A stretch of 12,469 nucleotides of DNA from RGIG7949 sp045628845. GTDB taxonomy: Bacteria; Bacillota; Clostridia; Oscillospirales; Oscillospiraceae. The translations under genes were made by a program, and so were the position numbers. Shown here piece by piece: positions 1 to 6,319 of the stretch (position 1 is its first letter; each line of letters opens with the position of its first letter). The notes under the pieces are model-generated. The model saw only the letters and a program-made list of their open reading frames with translations, was not told where the DNA came from and made no database searches. Location: contig JAZQQE010000083.1 in NCBI GenBank assembly GCA_045628845.1, forward strand, positions 1 through 12,469. Direction: 5' to 3'.

Positions 1-96
1 CCAAAAAAAAAGTACAAAATAGAGCCCCACAAAAATTATTTTCCGGCGTGTCCTTCTTATATGCGATTTCATGCGGCGGGAGGGATCCCGTGATTT

Positions 97-1581
97 TCAG
101 TTCTTGTGGTAGAGCTTCTTGGTCTGGTACTTCGGCTCGCAGGTGAGGTTCGCGCCGAGCTTGCGGAACGTGCCCTCGTCGACCTGCGAGAGGAGGACGG
201 TGGAGTGTATCTCCGTGCCGCGCAGGTTCTGCAGCTGGTCGAGCGCCTTCGCCGCGAGGGGATTCGTCGTCGCGCTGACGGCGAGGGCGATGAGCACCTC
301 GTCCGTGTGCAGGCGGGGATTGTTCCCGCCGAGGTGCGTGACCTTGAGCGTCTGTATGGGCTCTATGACGCTCGGCGGCAGGAGGTGTATCTCGTCGGGG
401 ATGTCCGCGAGGGTCTTGAGCGCATTGAGCAGCAGCGCCGAGGAGGCGCCGAGGAGCTGCGAGGTCTTGCCCGTGATGACGCGGCCGTCGGTGAGCTCCA
501 TAGCGGCGGCGGGCTCGCCCGTGAGCTGCTCCTTTTCGAGCGCCGCGGCGACGACCTTGCGCTTGGAGACGCTGAGTCCCGCGTTCATCATGAGGAGCTC
601 GTTCTTGTTGACGACCTTCTCGTCGAGATTGCCCTTTCTGTGCGCGCAGAGCGCGTCGTAGTAGCGGCGGACTATCTCGCGGTTTGCCGCGCCGACGACG
701 ACGTCGTCGTTGGTGATGCAGAAGCCCGCCATGTTGACGCCCATGTCCGTCGGGGATTTGTAGGGCGAGTTGCCGAGGATCTGGTCGAACATGGATTTGA
801 GGACGGGGAATATCTCGACGTCGCGGTTATAGTTGACGGCGGTCTCTCCGTAGGCCTCGAGGTGGAAGGGGTCTATCATGTTGACGTCGGCGAGGTCGCT
901 CGTCGCAGCCTCGTATGCGACGTTGACGGCGTGCTTGAGCGGGAGGTTCCATATCGGGAACGTCTCATACTTGGCGTAGCCGGCGTTGATGCCGTGCTTG
1001 TGGTCGTGGTAGAGCTGGGAGAGGCAGGTCGCCATCTTGCCGCTGCCGGGACCCGGCGCCGTGATCACGACGAGGGGGCGGGTCGTCTCGATGTACTCGT
1101 TGCGCCCGAAACCGTCCTCGCTGAGGATGTTCTGCACGTCGTAGGGGTAGCCGGGGATGCTGTAATGGCGCCAGACCTTCTCGCCGAGGTTTTCGAGCCT
1201 GTGGAGGAAGGCTTCGGCATTCTTATGCGGCTGGTAGCGCGTCATGACGACGCCGCCGACGTAGAAGCCGTTGGCGCGGAAGGCGTCGATGAGGCGCAGG
1301 AGCTCGAGGTCGTAGGTGATGCCGAGGTCGCCGCGCACCTTGTTCTTTTCGATGTCATCGGAGTTGATGACCATGATTATCTCGGCGCGGTCGCTGAGAG
1401 TTTTGAGCATACGGACCTTACTGTCGGGCATGAAGCCGGGCAGCACACGGGAGGCGTGATTGTCGTCGAAGAGCTTACCGCCGAATTCGAGGTAGAGCTT
1501 TCCGCCGAAGAGGTCGATGCGCTCGCGTATGCGCTCGGACTGCATACGGAGGTACTTCTCGTTGTCGAAACCCATCTCCAT
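97..1581 (-). CDS. DUF1846 family protein
   Basis: This 494-residue protein matches the DUF1846 family along its whole length, and its biochemical role is not established. Recognisable family stretches are the N-terminal GFDNEKYLRMQSERIRERI, a nucleotide-binding-like glycine loop APGPGSGKMAT at residues 175-185, and MIDPFHLEAYGETAVNYNRD around 235-254. The loop resembles a Walker A motif, but I see no convincing Walker B partner, so ATP binding is only a possibility. There is no signal peptide or membrane segment, so it should be cytoplasmic. The ATG at 1581 is chosen because GGAG lies 8 bases upstream. The next in-frame ATG at 1575 has no properly spaced site. It follows prfB by 37 bases on the same strand with no terminator visible between, so it is probably the last gene of the murF-ddl-prfB cluster. 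The stop is TGA. Confidence 0.9.
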   Translation of the reverse strand: MEMGFDNEKYLRMQSERIRERIDLFGGKLYLEFGGKLFDDNHASRVLPGFMPDSKVRMLKTLSDRAEIIMVINSDDIEKNKVRGDLGITYDLELLRLIDAFRANGFYVGGVVMTRYQPHKNAEAFLHRLENLGEKVWRHYSIPGYPYDVQNILSEDGFGRNEYIETTRPLVVITAPGPGSGKMATCLSQLYHDHKHGINAGYAKYETFPIWNLPLKHAVNVAYEAATSDLADVNMIDPFHLEAYGETAVNYNRDVEIFPVLKSMFDQILGNSPYKSPTDMGVNMAGFCITNDDVVVGAANREIVRRYYDALCAHRKGNLDEKVVNKNELLMMNAGLSVSKRKVVAAALEKEQLTGEPAAAMELTDGRVITGKTSQLLGASSALLLNALKTLADIPDEIHLLPPSVIEPIQTLKVTHLGGNNPRLHTDEVLIALAVSATTNPLAAKALDQLQNLRGTEIHSTVLLSQVDEGTFRKLGANLTCEPKYQTKKLYHKN

Positions 1582-1618
1582 TTTTCTGTCTCCTTATCAG
1601 GTGAGAGTTATCGGTGAG

Positions 1619-2731
1619 TTACTGGGCCTTCTGACTGAGGTAGGCGTTTATGAAGCCGTCTATCTCGCCGTCCATGACGGCGTTGATGTTTCCGTTTTCA
1701 AAGCCGGTGCGGGTGTCCTTGGCGAGGGTGTAGGGCATGAAGACGTAGCTTCGTATCTGGCTGCCCCACTCTATCTTCATCTGCACGCCCTTGATGTCGC
1801 TTATCTTTTCGAGGTGCTCGCGCTCCTTGATCTCGGCGAGCTTGGCGCGGAGCATGTCCTTGCAGTTTTCGAGGTTTTGGAAGTGGCTGCGCTCGACCTG
1901 CGAGGAGACGACTATGCCGGTCGGTATATGCGTCAGACGCACTGCGGAGGAGGTCTTGTTGACCTTCTGGCCGCCCGCGCCGGAGGAGCGGAAGACGTCC
2001 ATCTTGATGTCCTCGTCGCGCAGCTCTATCGCGCCCGTGTCGGTTATCTCCGGCATGACCTCGACGGCGGCGAAGCTCGTCTGACGGCGGCCGGAGGCGT
2101 CGAACGGCGAAATGCGGACGAGACGGTGCACGCCGTGCTCGCTCTTGAGGAAGCCGTAGGCGTTCTCGCCGGAGATGGAGATGGTGGCGCTCTTTATTCC
2201 CGCGCCGTCGCCGTCGAGCCAGTCGAGCAGCTTCACGGCGTAGCCGTGGCGCTCGCCCCAGCGGGTATACATGCGGTAGAGCATGGAGGCCCAGTCCTGC
2301 GCCTCGGTGCCGCCCGCGCCGGCGTGGAAGGTGAGTATGGCGTTGCAGCCGTCGTACTCGCCGGAAAGGAGGGTAGTGAGGCGCGCGCTCTCGAGCTTTT
2401 CCTCGAATTTGGCGAGCTCGTCGGTTATCTCGGGAAGGAGCTCCGCGTCGTTCTCCTCGACCGCCATTTCAAGCAGCGTGGATATATCGTCGAACTGACC
2501 ATGCAGCTTCGAGTAGGTGTCGCAGCGGGCGTTGAGCTTTTTCAGCCTCTGCTGGACGTTCTGCGAGCGCTCGAGGTCGTTCCAGAAGCCCTCGGTCGCG
2601 CTCTCGGCCTCGAGCTCGGCTATCTCGGCGCGGGCCTCGTCCGTTTTGAGCGCGCCGCGCAGCGTTTCGAGCACGGGCGCGAGCTCGTGCAGCTTCATCT
2701 TTATCTCGTCGAATTTGATGACCGAATCCAT
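1619..2731 (-). CDS. prfB: Peptide chain release factor 2 (RF2), no frameshift site
   Basis: RF2 recognises UGA and UAA stop codons in the ribosomal A site and triggers release of the finished protein. The 370-residue length is normal. The stop-codon-reading tripeptide SPF is at residues 208-210, which separates it from RF1 (PxT). The catalytic GGQ loop is at 253-255 within SSGAGGQKVNKTSSAVR. The N-terminal helical domain covers about 1-110. The whole protein is in one frame: around residues 24-30 (LRGALKT), where many bacteria carry CUUUGA with an upstream Shine-Dalgarno-like element, there is no UGA and no such element. The ATG at 2731 has GAGG six bases upstream, overlapping the ddl stop codon, so translation is probably coupled to ddl. 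The gene itself ends in TAA. Confidence 0.97.
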   Translation of the reverse strand: MDSVIKFDEIKMKLHELAPVLETLRGALKTDEARAEIAELEAESATEGFWNDLERSQNVQQRLKKLNARCDTYSKLHGQFDDISTLLEMAVEENDAELLPEITDELAKFEEKLESARLTTLLSGEYDGCNAILTFHAGAGGTEAQDWASMLYRMYTRWGERHGYAVKLLDWLDGDGAGIKSATISISGENAYGFLKSEHGVHRLVRISPFDASGRRQTSFAAVEVMPEITDTGAIELRDEDIKMDVFRSSGAGGQKVNKTSSAVRLTHIPTGIVVSSQVERSHFQNLENCKDMLRAKLAEIKEREHLEKISDIKGVQMKIEWGSQIRSYVFMPYTLAKDTRTGFENGNINAVMDGEIDGFINAYLSQKAQ

Positions 2732-2737
2732 ATCTTA

Positions 2738-2741
2738 CCTC
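2738..2741 (-). promoter_or_regulatory. prfB ribosome binding site overlapping ddl stop
   Basis: On the minus strand the bases read GAGG, six bases before the prfB ATG. The last two of them overlap the TGA that ends ddl (2740-2742). Terminating ribosomes on ddl would therefore sit on the prfB initiation site, which suggests translational coupling. Confidence 0.7.
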
Positions 2742-3921
2742 ATTTTCTCAGCTTTGTGCCGCCCTTGTAGTTTTTGAGTATGCCTGTTTCGATGGAGGTG
2801 CTGCGCCTTGCCCTGCGCCTTTCGCGCGCGAGAGCTATGCGGATGAGCTCGTCGAGCAGCTCGGGATATTTGAGCCCCGTCGGCTCGAAAAGGTAGAAGG
2901 CGAGAGAGCCGGGTATGGTGTTTATTTCGTTTACGTAGAGCTTATCCCCGTCGAGCAGGAAGTCTATGCGCGCGACGCCCGAGCAGCCGAGCGCGCGGAA
3001 GGCCTCCGCCGCGTATTCGCGGACTTTTTCGCGCATTTCGTCGGGGATGGGCGCGGGGATCAGGCGCTTTGCGCCGCTCATGCCCTTCGAGCCGCCGCCC
3101 TTGCCGCCCTTGCCGCCGGAGACGTACTTGTCCTCGTAGGAGAGTATCTCGCCGGCGCTGACGGGCTCCTCGCATTCGGAGATGCGCAGGTCGTCCCCGT
3201 CGCCGAGGACGGCGCAGTTTATTTCGCGCGGGTCGCGCACGGCGACCTCCGCGAGCGCCGCGTCGGTAAAGCGCAGGGCGTAGTCGAGGGCCTCGCGGAG
3301 CTCCGCGGCATCGTTTGCTATCTTTATGCCGACGCTGCTGCCGAGGTCTATGGGCTTGACGATGATGGGGAAGCCGAGCTTCTCCTCCGTGTCACGCAGG
3401 ACCTTTTCGGGGTCGGCGCGCCACGCGGCGTCGGAAACGCGCACCGCGTCGAGCACGGGCAGACCCGCGAGACGGAAGAGCGCCTTCATTACGTATTTGT
3501 CCATGCCGACCGCGCTCGCGAGGACGTCGCAGCCCGCGAAGGGGACTCCGAGCGTCCTGAAAAAGCCCTGGAGAGCGCCGTCCTCGACGTTCGTGCCGTG
3601 CACGACGGGGAGAACTGCGTCGAGAGTCGCATAGAGGGACTTCCCGAACTTCTTGGGCGGGTACACGGTCAGGTCGGCGCGGCCGCCCGCCGCGACGGGC
3701 AGGACGCGGACGCACTTTTTGAGGAGCGCGGGGATGTCCGCGTATTCCTCGATATGCGCGGCGGCGTCGCCGGTGTAGAATTCGCCGTTTCTCGTGATGT
3801 AGACGGCGACGGGCTCGTATTTTTCCCTGTTGAGATTGTTCAGCGCCTGAAGTCCGGAGATGACGCTCACCTCGTGCTCGACGCTGCTGCCTCCGAAGAA
3901 GACACCGATAACGGGTTTCAT
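2740..3921 (-). CDS. ddl: D-alanine--D-alanine ligase
   Basis: Ddl joins two D-alanines using ATP in the cytoplasm, giving the dipeptide that MurF adds to the peptidoglycan precursor. From the ATG at 3921 it has 393 residues. The ATP-grasp family motifs are EHEVS (15-19), HGTNVEDGALQG (109-120), KPIDLGSSVG (189-198), ARIDF (317-321) and the metal-binding NEINTIPGS (331-339). The omega-loop pair Lys-Tyr (265-266) is the D-Ala-D-Ala type, not the His of VanA or the Phe of D-lactate ligases. Directly after it comes a glycine/lysine-rich stretch (about 269-283) that lengthens the loop. The tail after about 365 is basic. An in-frame GTG at 3930 is rejected because AAGGA would be only about one base away; that element is 10 bases from the ATG. 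It lies 14 bases after murF and is followed closely by prfB. Confidence 0.96.
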   Translation of the reverse strand: MKPVIGVFFGGSSVEHEVSVISGLQALNNLNREKYEPVAVYITRNGEFYTGDAAAHIEEYADIPALLKKCVRVLPVAAGGRADLTVYPPKKFGKSLYATLDAVLPVVHGTNVEDGALQGFFRTLGVPFAGCDVLASAVGMDKYVMKALFRLAGLPVLDAVRVSDAAWRADPEKVLRDTEEKLGFPIIVKPIDLGSSVGIKIANDAAELREALDYALRFTDAALAEVAVRDPREINCAVLGDGDDLRISECEEPVSAGEILSYEDKYVSGGKGGKGGGSKGMSGAKRLIPAPIPDEMREKVREYAAEAFRALGCSGVARIDFLLDGDKLYVNEINTIPGSLAFYLFEPTGLKYPELLDELIRIALARERRRARRSTSIETGILKNYKGGTKLRK

Positions 3922-3931
3922 GCGGCACACA

Positions 3932-3936
3932 TCCTT
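3932..3936 (-). promoter_or_regulatory. ddl ribosome binding site, decides the start
   Basis: The minus strand reads AAGGA here, 10 bases before the ATG at 3921 and only one base before an in-frame GTG at 3930. The spacing selects the ATG. Its 5' base overlaps the last base of the murF TAA (3936-3938), again suggesting coupled translation. Confidence 0.6.
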
Positions 3937-5483
3937 TAATAATTGTCGGGCAGGTCGTTTTCGAGAAGGATCACGCGCGGCCGACCGCCCGTTTCGAAGC
4001 CGTCGGCGGCAGCCACGGCCTCTTCAAGCGTCGCGCAGACCTTTATCCTGTCCTCCGGCATCCCGGCGATGCGCAGTCCGTCGAGAATGGGGCGGGTCTG
4101 CTTCTCGCCGACGAGGGCGACGAAGTCGGCCGCGCGGGCGGCCTGCTCGCCGAACTCACGGTTGCAGTCGTACTGCTTCGTGCCGAGCTCGACCATGCCG
4201 GGGGTGACGAGTATCCTCGCCGCGTCGAAGCCCGCGAGAGCCTCGAGCGCCGCGGCGGCACCGGCGGGATTGGAGTTGTATGCGTCGTCTATTATCCAGC
4301 GGTTCCCTCCGCCGAGGAGCTGGAGCCTGTGCGGCACGCTCTCGAGCCTTGCCGCGGCGGCGGTGATGTCCGCCATCGGCACGCCGAGCAGGTATGCCGC
4401 GGCGGCGGCGCCGGTGATGTTCAGAACGTTGTGGCGGCCAATGAGCTTCGTGCGGAAGTGCCCGGTCACGCCGCCGGGGCCGGTCACGGTGAATTCGCTG
4501 CCCGCCGGGCCGACGGTGATGTCGGAGGCGCGCCAGTCGCCGTTATCTATGCCGTAGCCCACCGCGCCCTCACGCCCGGCGAGGTATTCGCAGTCGGCGT
4601 TGACGAGCAGGAGCCCGCCCTCGGGGAGAGAATCGGCAAGCTCGAGCTTCGTTTTGAGCACGTTTTCGACGGTCTTGAAGCTCTCAAGGTGCTGCGGGCC
4701 GACGGAGGTTATTATGCCGACCGTCGGATGTACTATATCGCATATCTCGCGTATGTCGCCGGGGTTGCGCGCACCCATCTCGCACACGAATATCTCGTGG
4801 ACGGGGCGCAGGCGCTCGCGCACCGTGCGCACGACGCCGAGCGTCGTATTGTAGCTGTCCGGCGTGGGGAGTACGCCGTAGCGCTCGTCGAGCAGGGCGG
4901 AGAGCATCATCTTCATGCTCGTCTTCCCGTAGCTTCCCGTCACGCCGACGACGCGGAGGTCGGGGCTCGCCGCGAGGCGCTTTTTCGCGTCGTTGATATA
5001 GTGGCGGTTGATGAGCTTTTCTATGGGCGAGTTTATGGCGTTCGCGAGGAGGACGAAGTAGGGCGCGGCGATGGATATGAGTGCCGCGAGCACCATCACG
5101 TCGGGCCTGTGCTCAAGGTCGAACGCCGCGAGGGCGAGCACCGCGAGGCTGAGTATCGCGAGCGTCGTGAAGAGGCGCTTGACGCGCGCCGTCACGACGA
5201 GGGGCTTTTTCGCCTTCTTCGGCAGATTGAGGATGCCGACGACAATGTAGATGACGGCGGAGATGAGCATGCCGAAGCGGCCGAGCTCGAGCAGGGCGGG
5301 CACGGTAAGCGCGACCCAGACCGTCTTTATGAGGATCTCAAAGATGTTTTCCGCGACCCATTTGCGCTGCACGTAGGGCTTATACGAATTGAGCTGGAAG
5401 ATATGGACGCCGCGGCGCAGCAGCAGAGCCTGACAGCCGAGCCAGCACACCGCGAGCACGGCGAAGAACACGTTGTCGATCAT
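3936..5483 (-). CDS. murF: Membrane-anchored MurF-type ligase (UDP-MurNAc-tripeptide--D-Ala-D-Ala)
   Basis: A Mur-ligase that should attach D-Ala-D-Ala to the UDP-MurNAc-tripeptide, the last cytoplasmic step of precursor synthesis. The 515 residues begin with about 150 residues carrying roughly five hydrophobic spans (near 4-22, 48-66, 71-87, 105-121 and 128-148). The central ATPase domain follows: P-loop VTGSYGKTS (181-189), EMGARNPGDI (235-244), SVGPQHLESF (260-269) and IGRHNVLN (348-355). The C-terminal domain has DDAYNSNPAGAAAALEAL (399-416). The usual MurF N-terminal UDP-substrate domain is missing and the membrane region takes its place. The position directly before ddl supports MurF over other Mur ligases, and there is no cysteine zinc motif as in MurT. 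The ATG at 5483 has GGAGG seven bases upstream inside the preceding gene, and overlaps that gene's stop by 4 bases (ATGA). Confidence 0.9.
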   Translation of the reverse strand: MIDNVFFAVLAVCWLGCQALLLRRGVHIFQLNSYKPYVQRKWVAENIFEILIKTVWVALTVPALLELGRFGMLISAVIYIVVGILNLPKKAKKPLVVTARVKRLFTTLAILSLAVLALAAFDLEHRPDVMVLAALISIAAPYFVLLANAINSPIEKLINRHYINDAKKRLAASPDLRVVGVTGSYGKTSMKMMLSALLDERYGVLPTPDSYNTTLGVVRTVRERLRPVHEIFVCEMGARNPGDIREICDIVHPTVGIITSVGPQHLESFKTVENVLKTKLELADSLPEGGLLLVNADCEYLAGREGAVGYGIDNGDWRASDITVGPAGSEFTVTGPGGVTGHFRTKLIGRHNVLNITGAAAAAYLLGVPMADITAAAARLESVPHRLQLLGGGNRWIIDDAYNSNPAGAAAALEALAGFDAARILVTPGMVELGTKQYDCNREFGEQAARAADFVALVGEKQTRPILDGLRIAGMPEDRIKVCATLEEAVAAADGFETGGRPRVILLENDLPDNY

Positions 5484-6250
5484 CTGCCGACCTCCAGGAA
5501 GCTTTCAAGCACGCGCCCGAAGAGCTCCGGCGCGTCGAGATACGAATAGTGCCCCGCACCGGGGACGGAGACGAGGCCCGCGTCGGGAAAGAGCTTCTCC
5601 ATGATGCGGGCGTCGGAAATGGGCGTCGCGGTATCGGCCTCGCCCCAGAAGAGGAGCGTAGGCTGCTTTATCTGCGGCATGAGGGGACGCAGGTCCTCGT
5701 TTACGAGGCGCACGAGCGTCGCGCGCATGACGGGCGAGGCGGAGCGGTAGTCGGCGCTGCCGCGCTTTGAGCGCAGCTCGTCGAGCTTGCCGGGAAAGAG
5801 CTTCCGGCCCGCGCCGGATTCGAGGAAGCGGCGCGCGGTCTTGTACCCCGCGAGGGAGACCTTGTCGGAGAGCGACTTCTTCGGGACGATGCCCGCGCTG
5901 TCGACGAGCAGGAGCCGCTCGGCAGGGAATGGGTCTGCCCCGGTCAGCAGGTGCATGGCGACGCGCCCGCCGTTGGAGTGGCCCATGACGGAGGCCTCGC
6001 TGATGCCGAGCTCCGCGAGGAAACGGCGTACGAAGTCCGCGTAGTCCTGCGCGCACCACGGCTCTTCGGGCTCGGGAGTCTCGCCGAAGCCGGGCATATC
6101 GGGGATGACGACCCGCATTTTTCCCTCGAGCCTGCGTGCGACGGAGGCGTAAAGCTCTCCGGGCGCGGCCCAGCCCTGAAGGACGACGAGAGTCCTGCCC
6201 TCGCCGGAGTCTGTATAGTGCACTCTGCGCCCGTCAACGGTAAGCTCCAT
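5480..6250 (-). CDS. Alpha/beta-hydrolase fold protein
   Basis: A 256-residue single-domain alpha/beta hydrolase; the substrate cannot be told from sequence. The likely catalytic triad is Ser92 in the nucleophile elbow GHSNGG (90-95), Asp206 in WGEADTATP and His234 in GAGHYSYLD. The oxyanion-hole strand is LVVLQGWAAP near residue 21, and DMPGFGETP (51-59) is the usual loop after strand 4. There is no signal peptide, so it should act in the cytoplasm. The start is firm: the ATG at 6250 follows TGGAGG by four bases. It is the first gene after a strong promoter and overlaps murF by 4 bases, so it is co-expressed with cell-wall precursor synthesis. A role in ester or lipid metabolism linked to the envelope is a guess from context only. 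Confidence 0.9.
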   Translation of the reverse strand: MELTVDGRRVHYTDSGEGRTLVVLQGWAAPGELYASVARRLEGKMRVVIPDMPGFGETPEPEEPWCAQDYADFVRRFLAELGISEASVMGHSNGGRVAMHLLTGADPFPAERLLLVDSAGIVPKKSLSDKVSLAGYKTARRFLESGAGRKLFPGKLDELRSKRGSADYRSASPVMRATLVRLVNEDLRPLMPQIKQPTLLFWGEADTATPISDARIMEKLFPDAGLVSVPGAGHYSYLDAPELFGRVLESFLEVGR

Positions 6251-6279
6251 AACGCCTCCACATAATTTTCTAAATTACG

Positions 6280-6308
6280 ATTATACACCGCGCGCGGCGT
6301 TTTTACAA
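6280..6308 (-). promoter_or_regulatory. Sigma-A-type promoter of the hydrolase-murF-ddl-prfB cluster
   Basis: On the minus strand TTGTAA (6303-6308) and TATAAT (6280-6285) are separated by exactly 17 bases. The -10 is a perfect consensus and the -35 matches 4 of 6 bases. Transcription should start near 6273, giving a leader of about 22 bases before the hydrolase ATG. The spacer contains a perfect 10-base palindrome, CCGCGCGCGG (6288-6297), which could be an operator or chance in GC-rich DNA. Confidence 0.8.
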
Positions 6309-6319
6309 CCGAAATATCG

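Noticed and set aside
1..96. Search for a terminator after the DUF1846 gene.
   Set aside because: A small 5-base stem (CGGGA with TCCCG, loop TCCC) lies just past the stop, but no T-run follows. The T-run at 3-11 (read on the minus strand) has no GC stem before it. No terminator or gene is called here.
106..1617. Long open frame on the plus strand opposite DUF1846; similar ones oppose prfB (1517-2770), murF (4329-5549) and VanW (9746-11590).
   Set aside because: The translations are low-complexity (rich in Arg, Glu, Val, Ala and Leu) with no family motifs. They arise because antisense frames of GC-rich genes rarely meet stops. The minus-strand genes have clear motifs.
2740..3921. VanA-type D-Ala-D-Lac ligase, with the VanW gene suggesting vancomycin resistance.
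   Set aside because: The active-site loop has Lys-Tyr as in D-Ala-D-Ala ligases, and no vanH, vanX or vanS/R genes are present. VanW-domain proteins are common in Clostridia without resistance.
3922..3930. GTG start for ddl at 3930.
   Set aside because: The ribosome site would be only one base away, and the family start MKPVIGVFFGG fits the ATG at 3921.
3936..5483. MurT (lipid II amidation) in place of MurF.
   Set aside because: There is no four-cysteine zinc motif and no gatD neighbour. ddl is adjacent and MurF motifs such as DDAYNSNP are present.
6286..6305. Plus-strand terminator: GC palindrome followed by a T-run.
   Set aside because: CCGCGCGCGG leaves at most a three-base stem once a loop is allowed, and no plus-strand gene ends there. 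The T-run reads on the minus strand as part of the -35 region.
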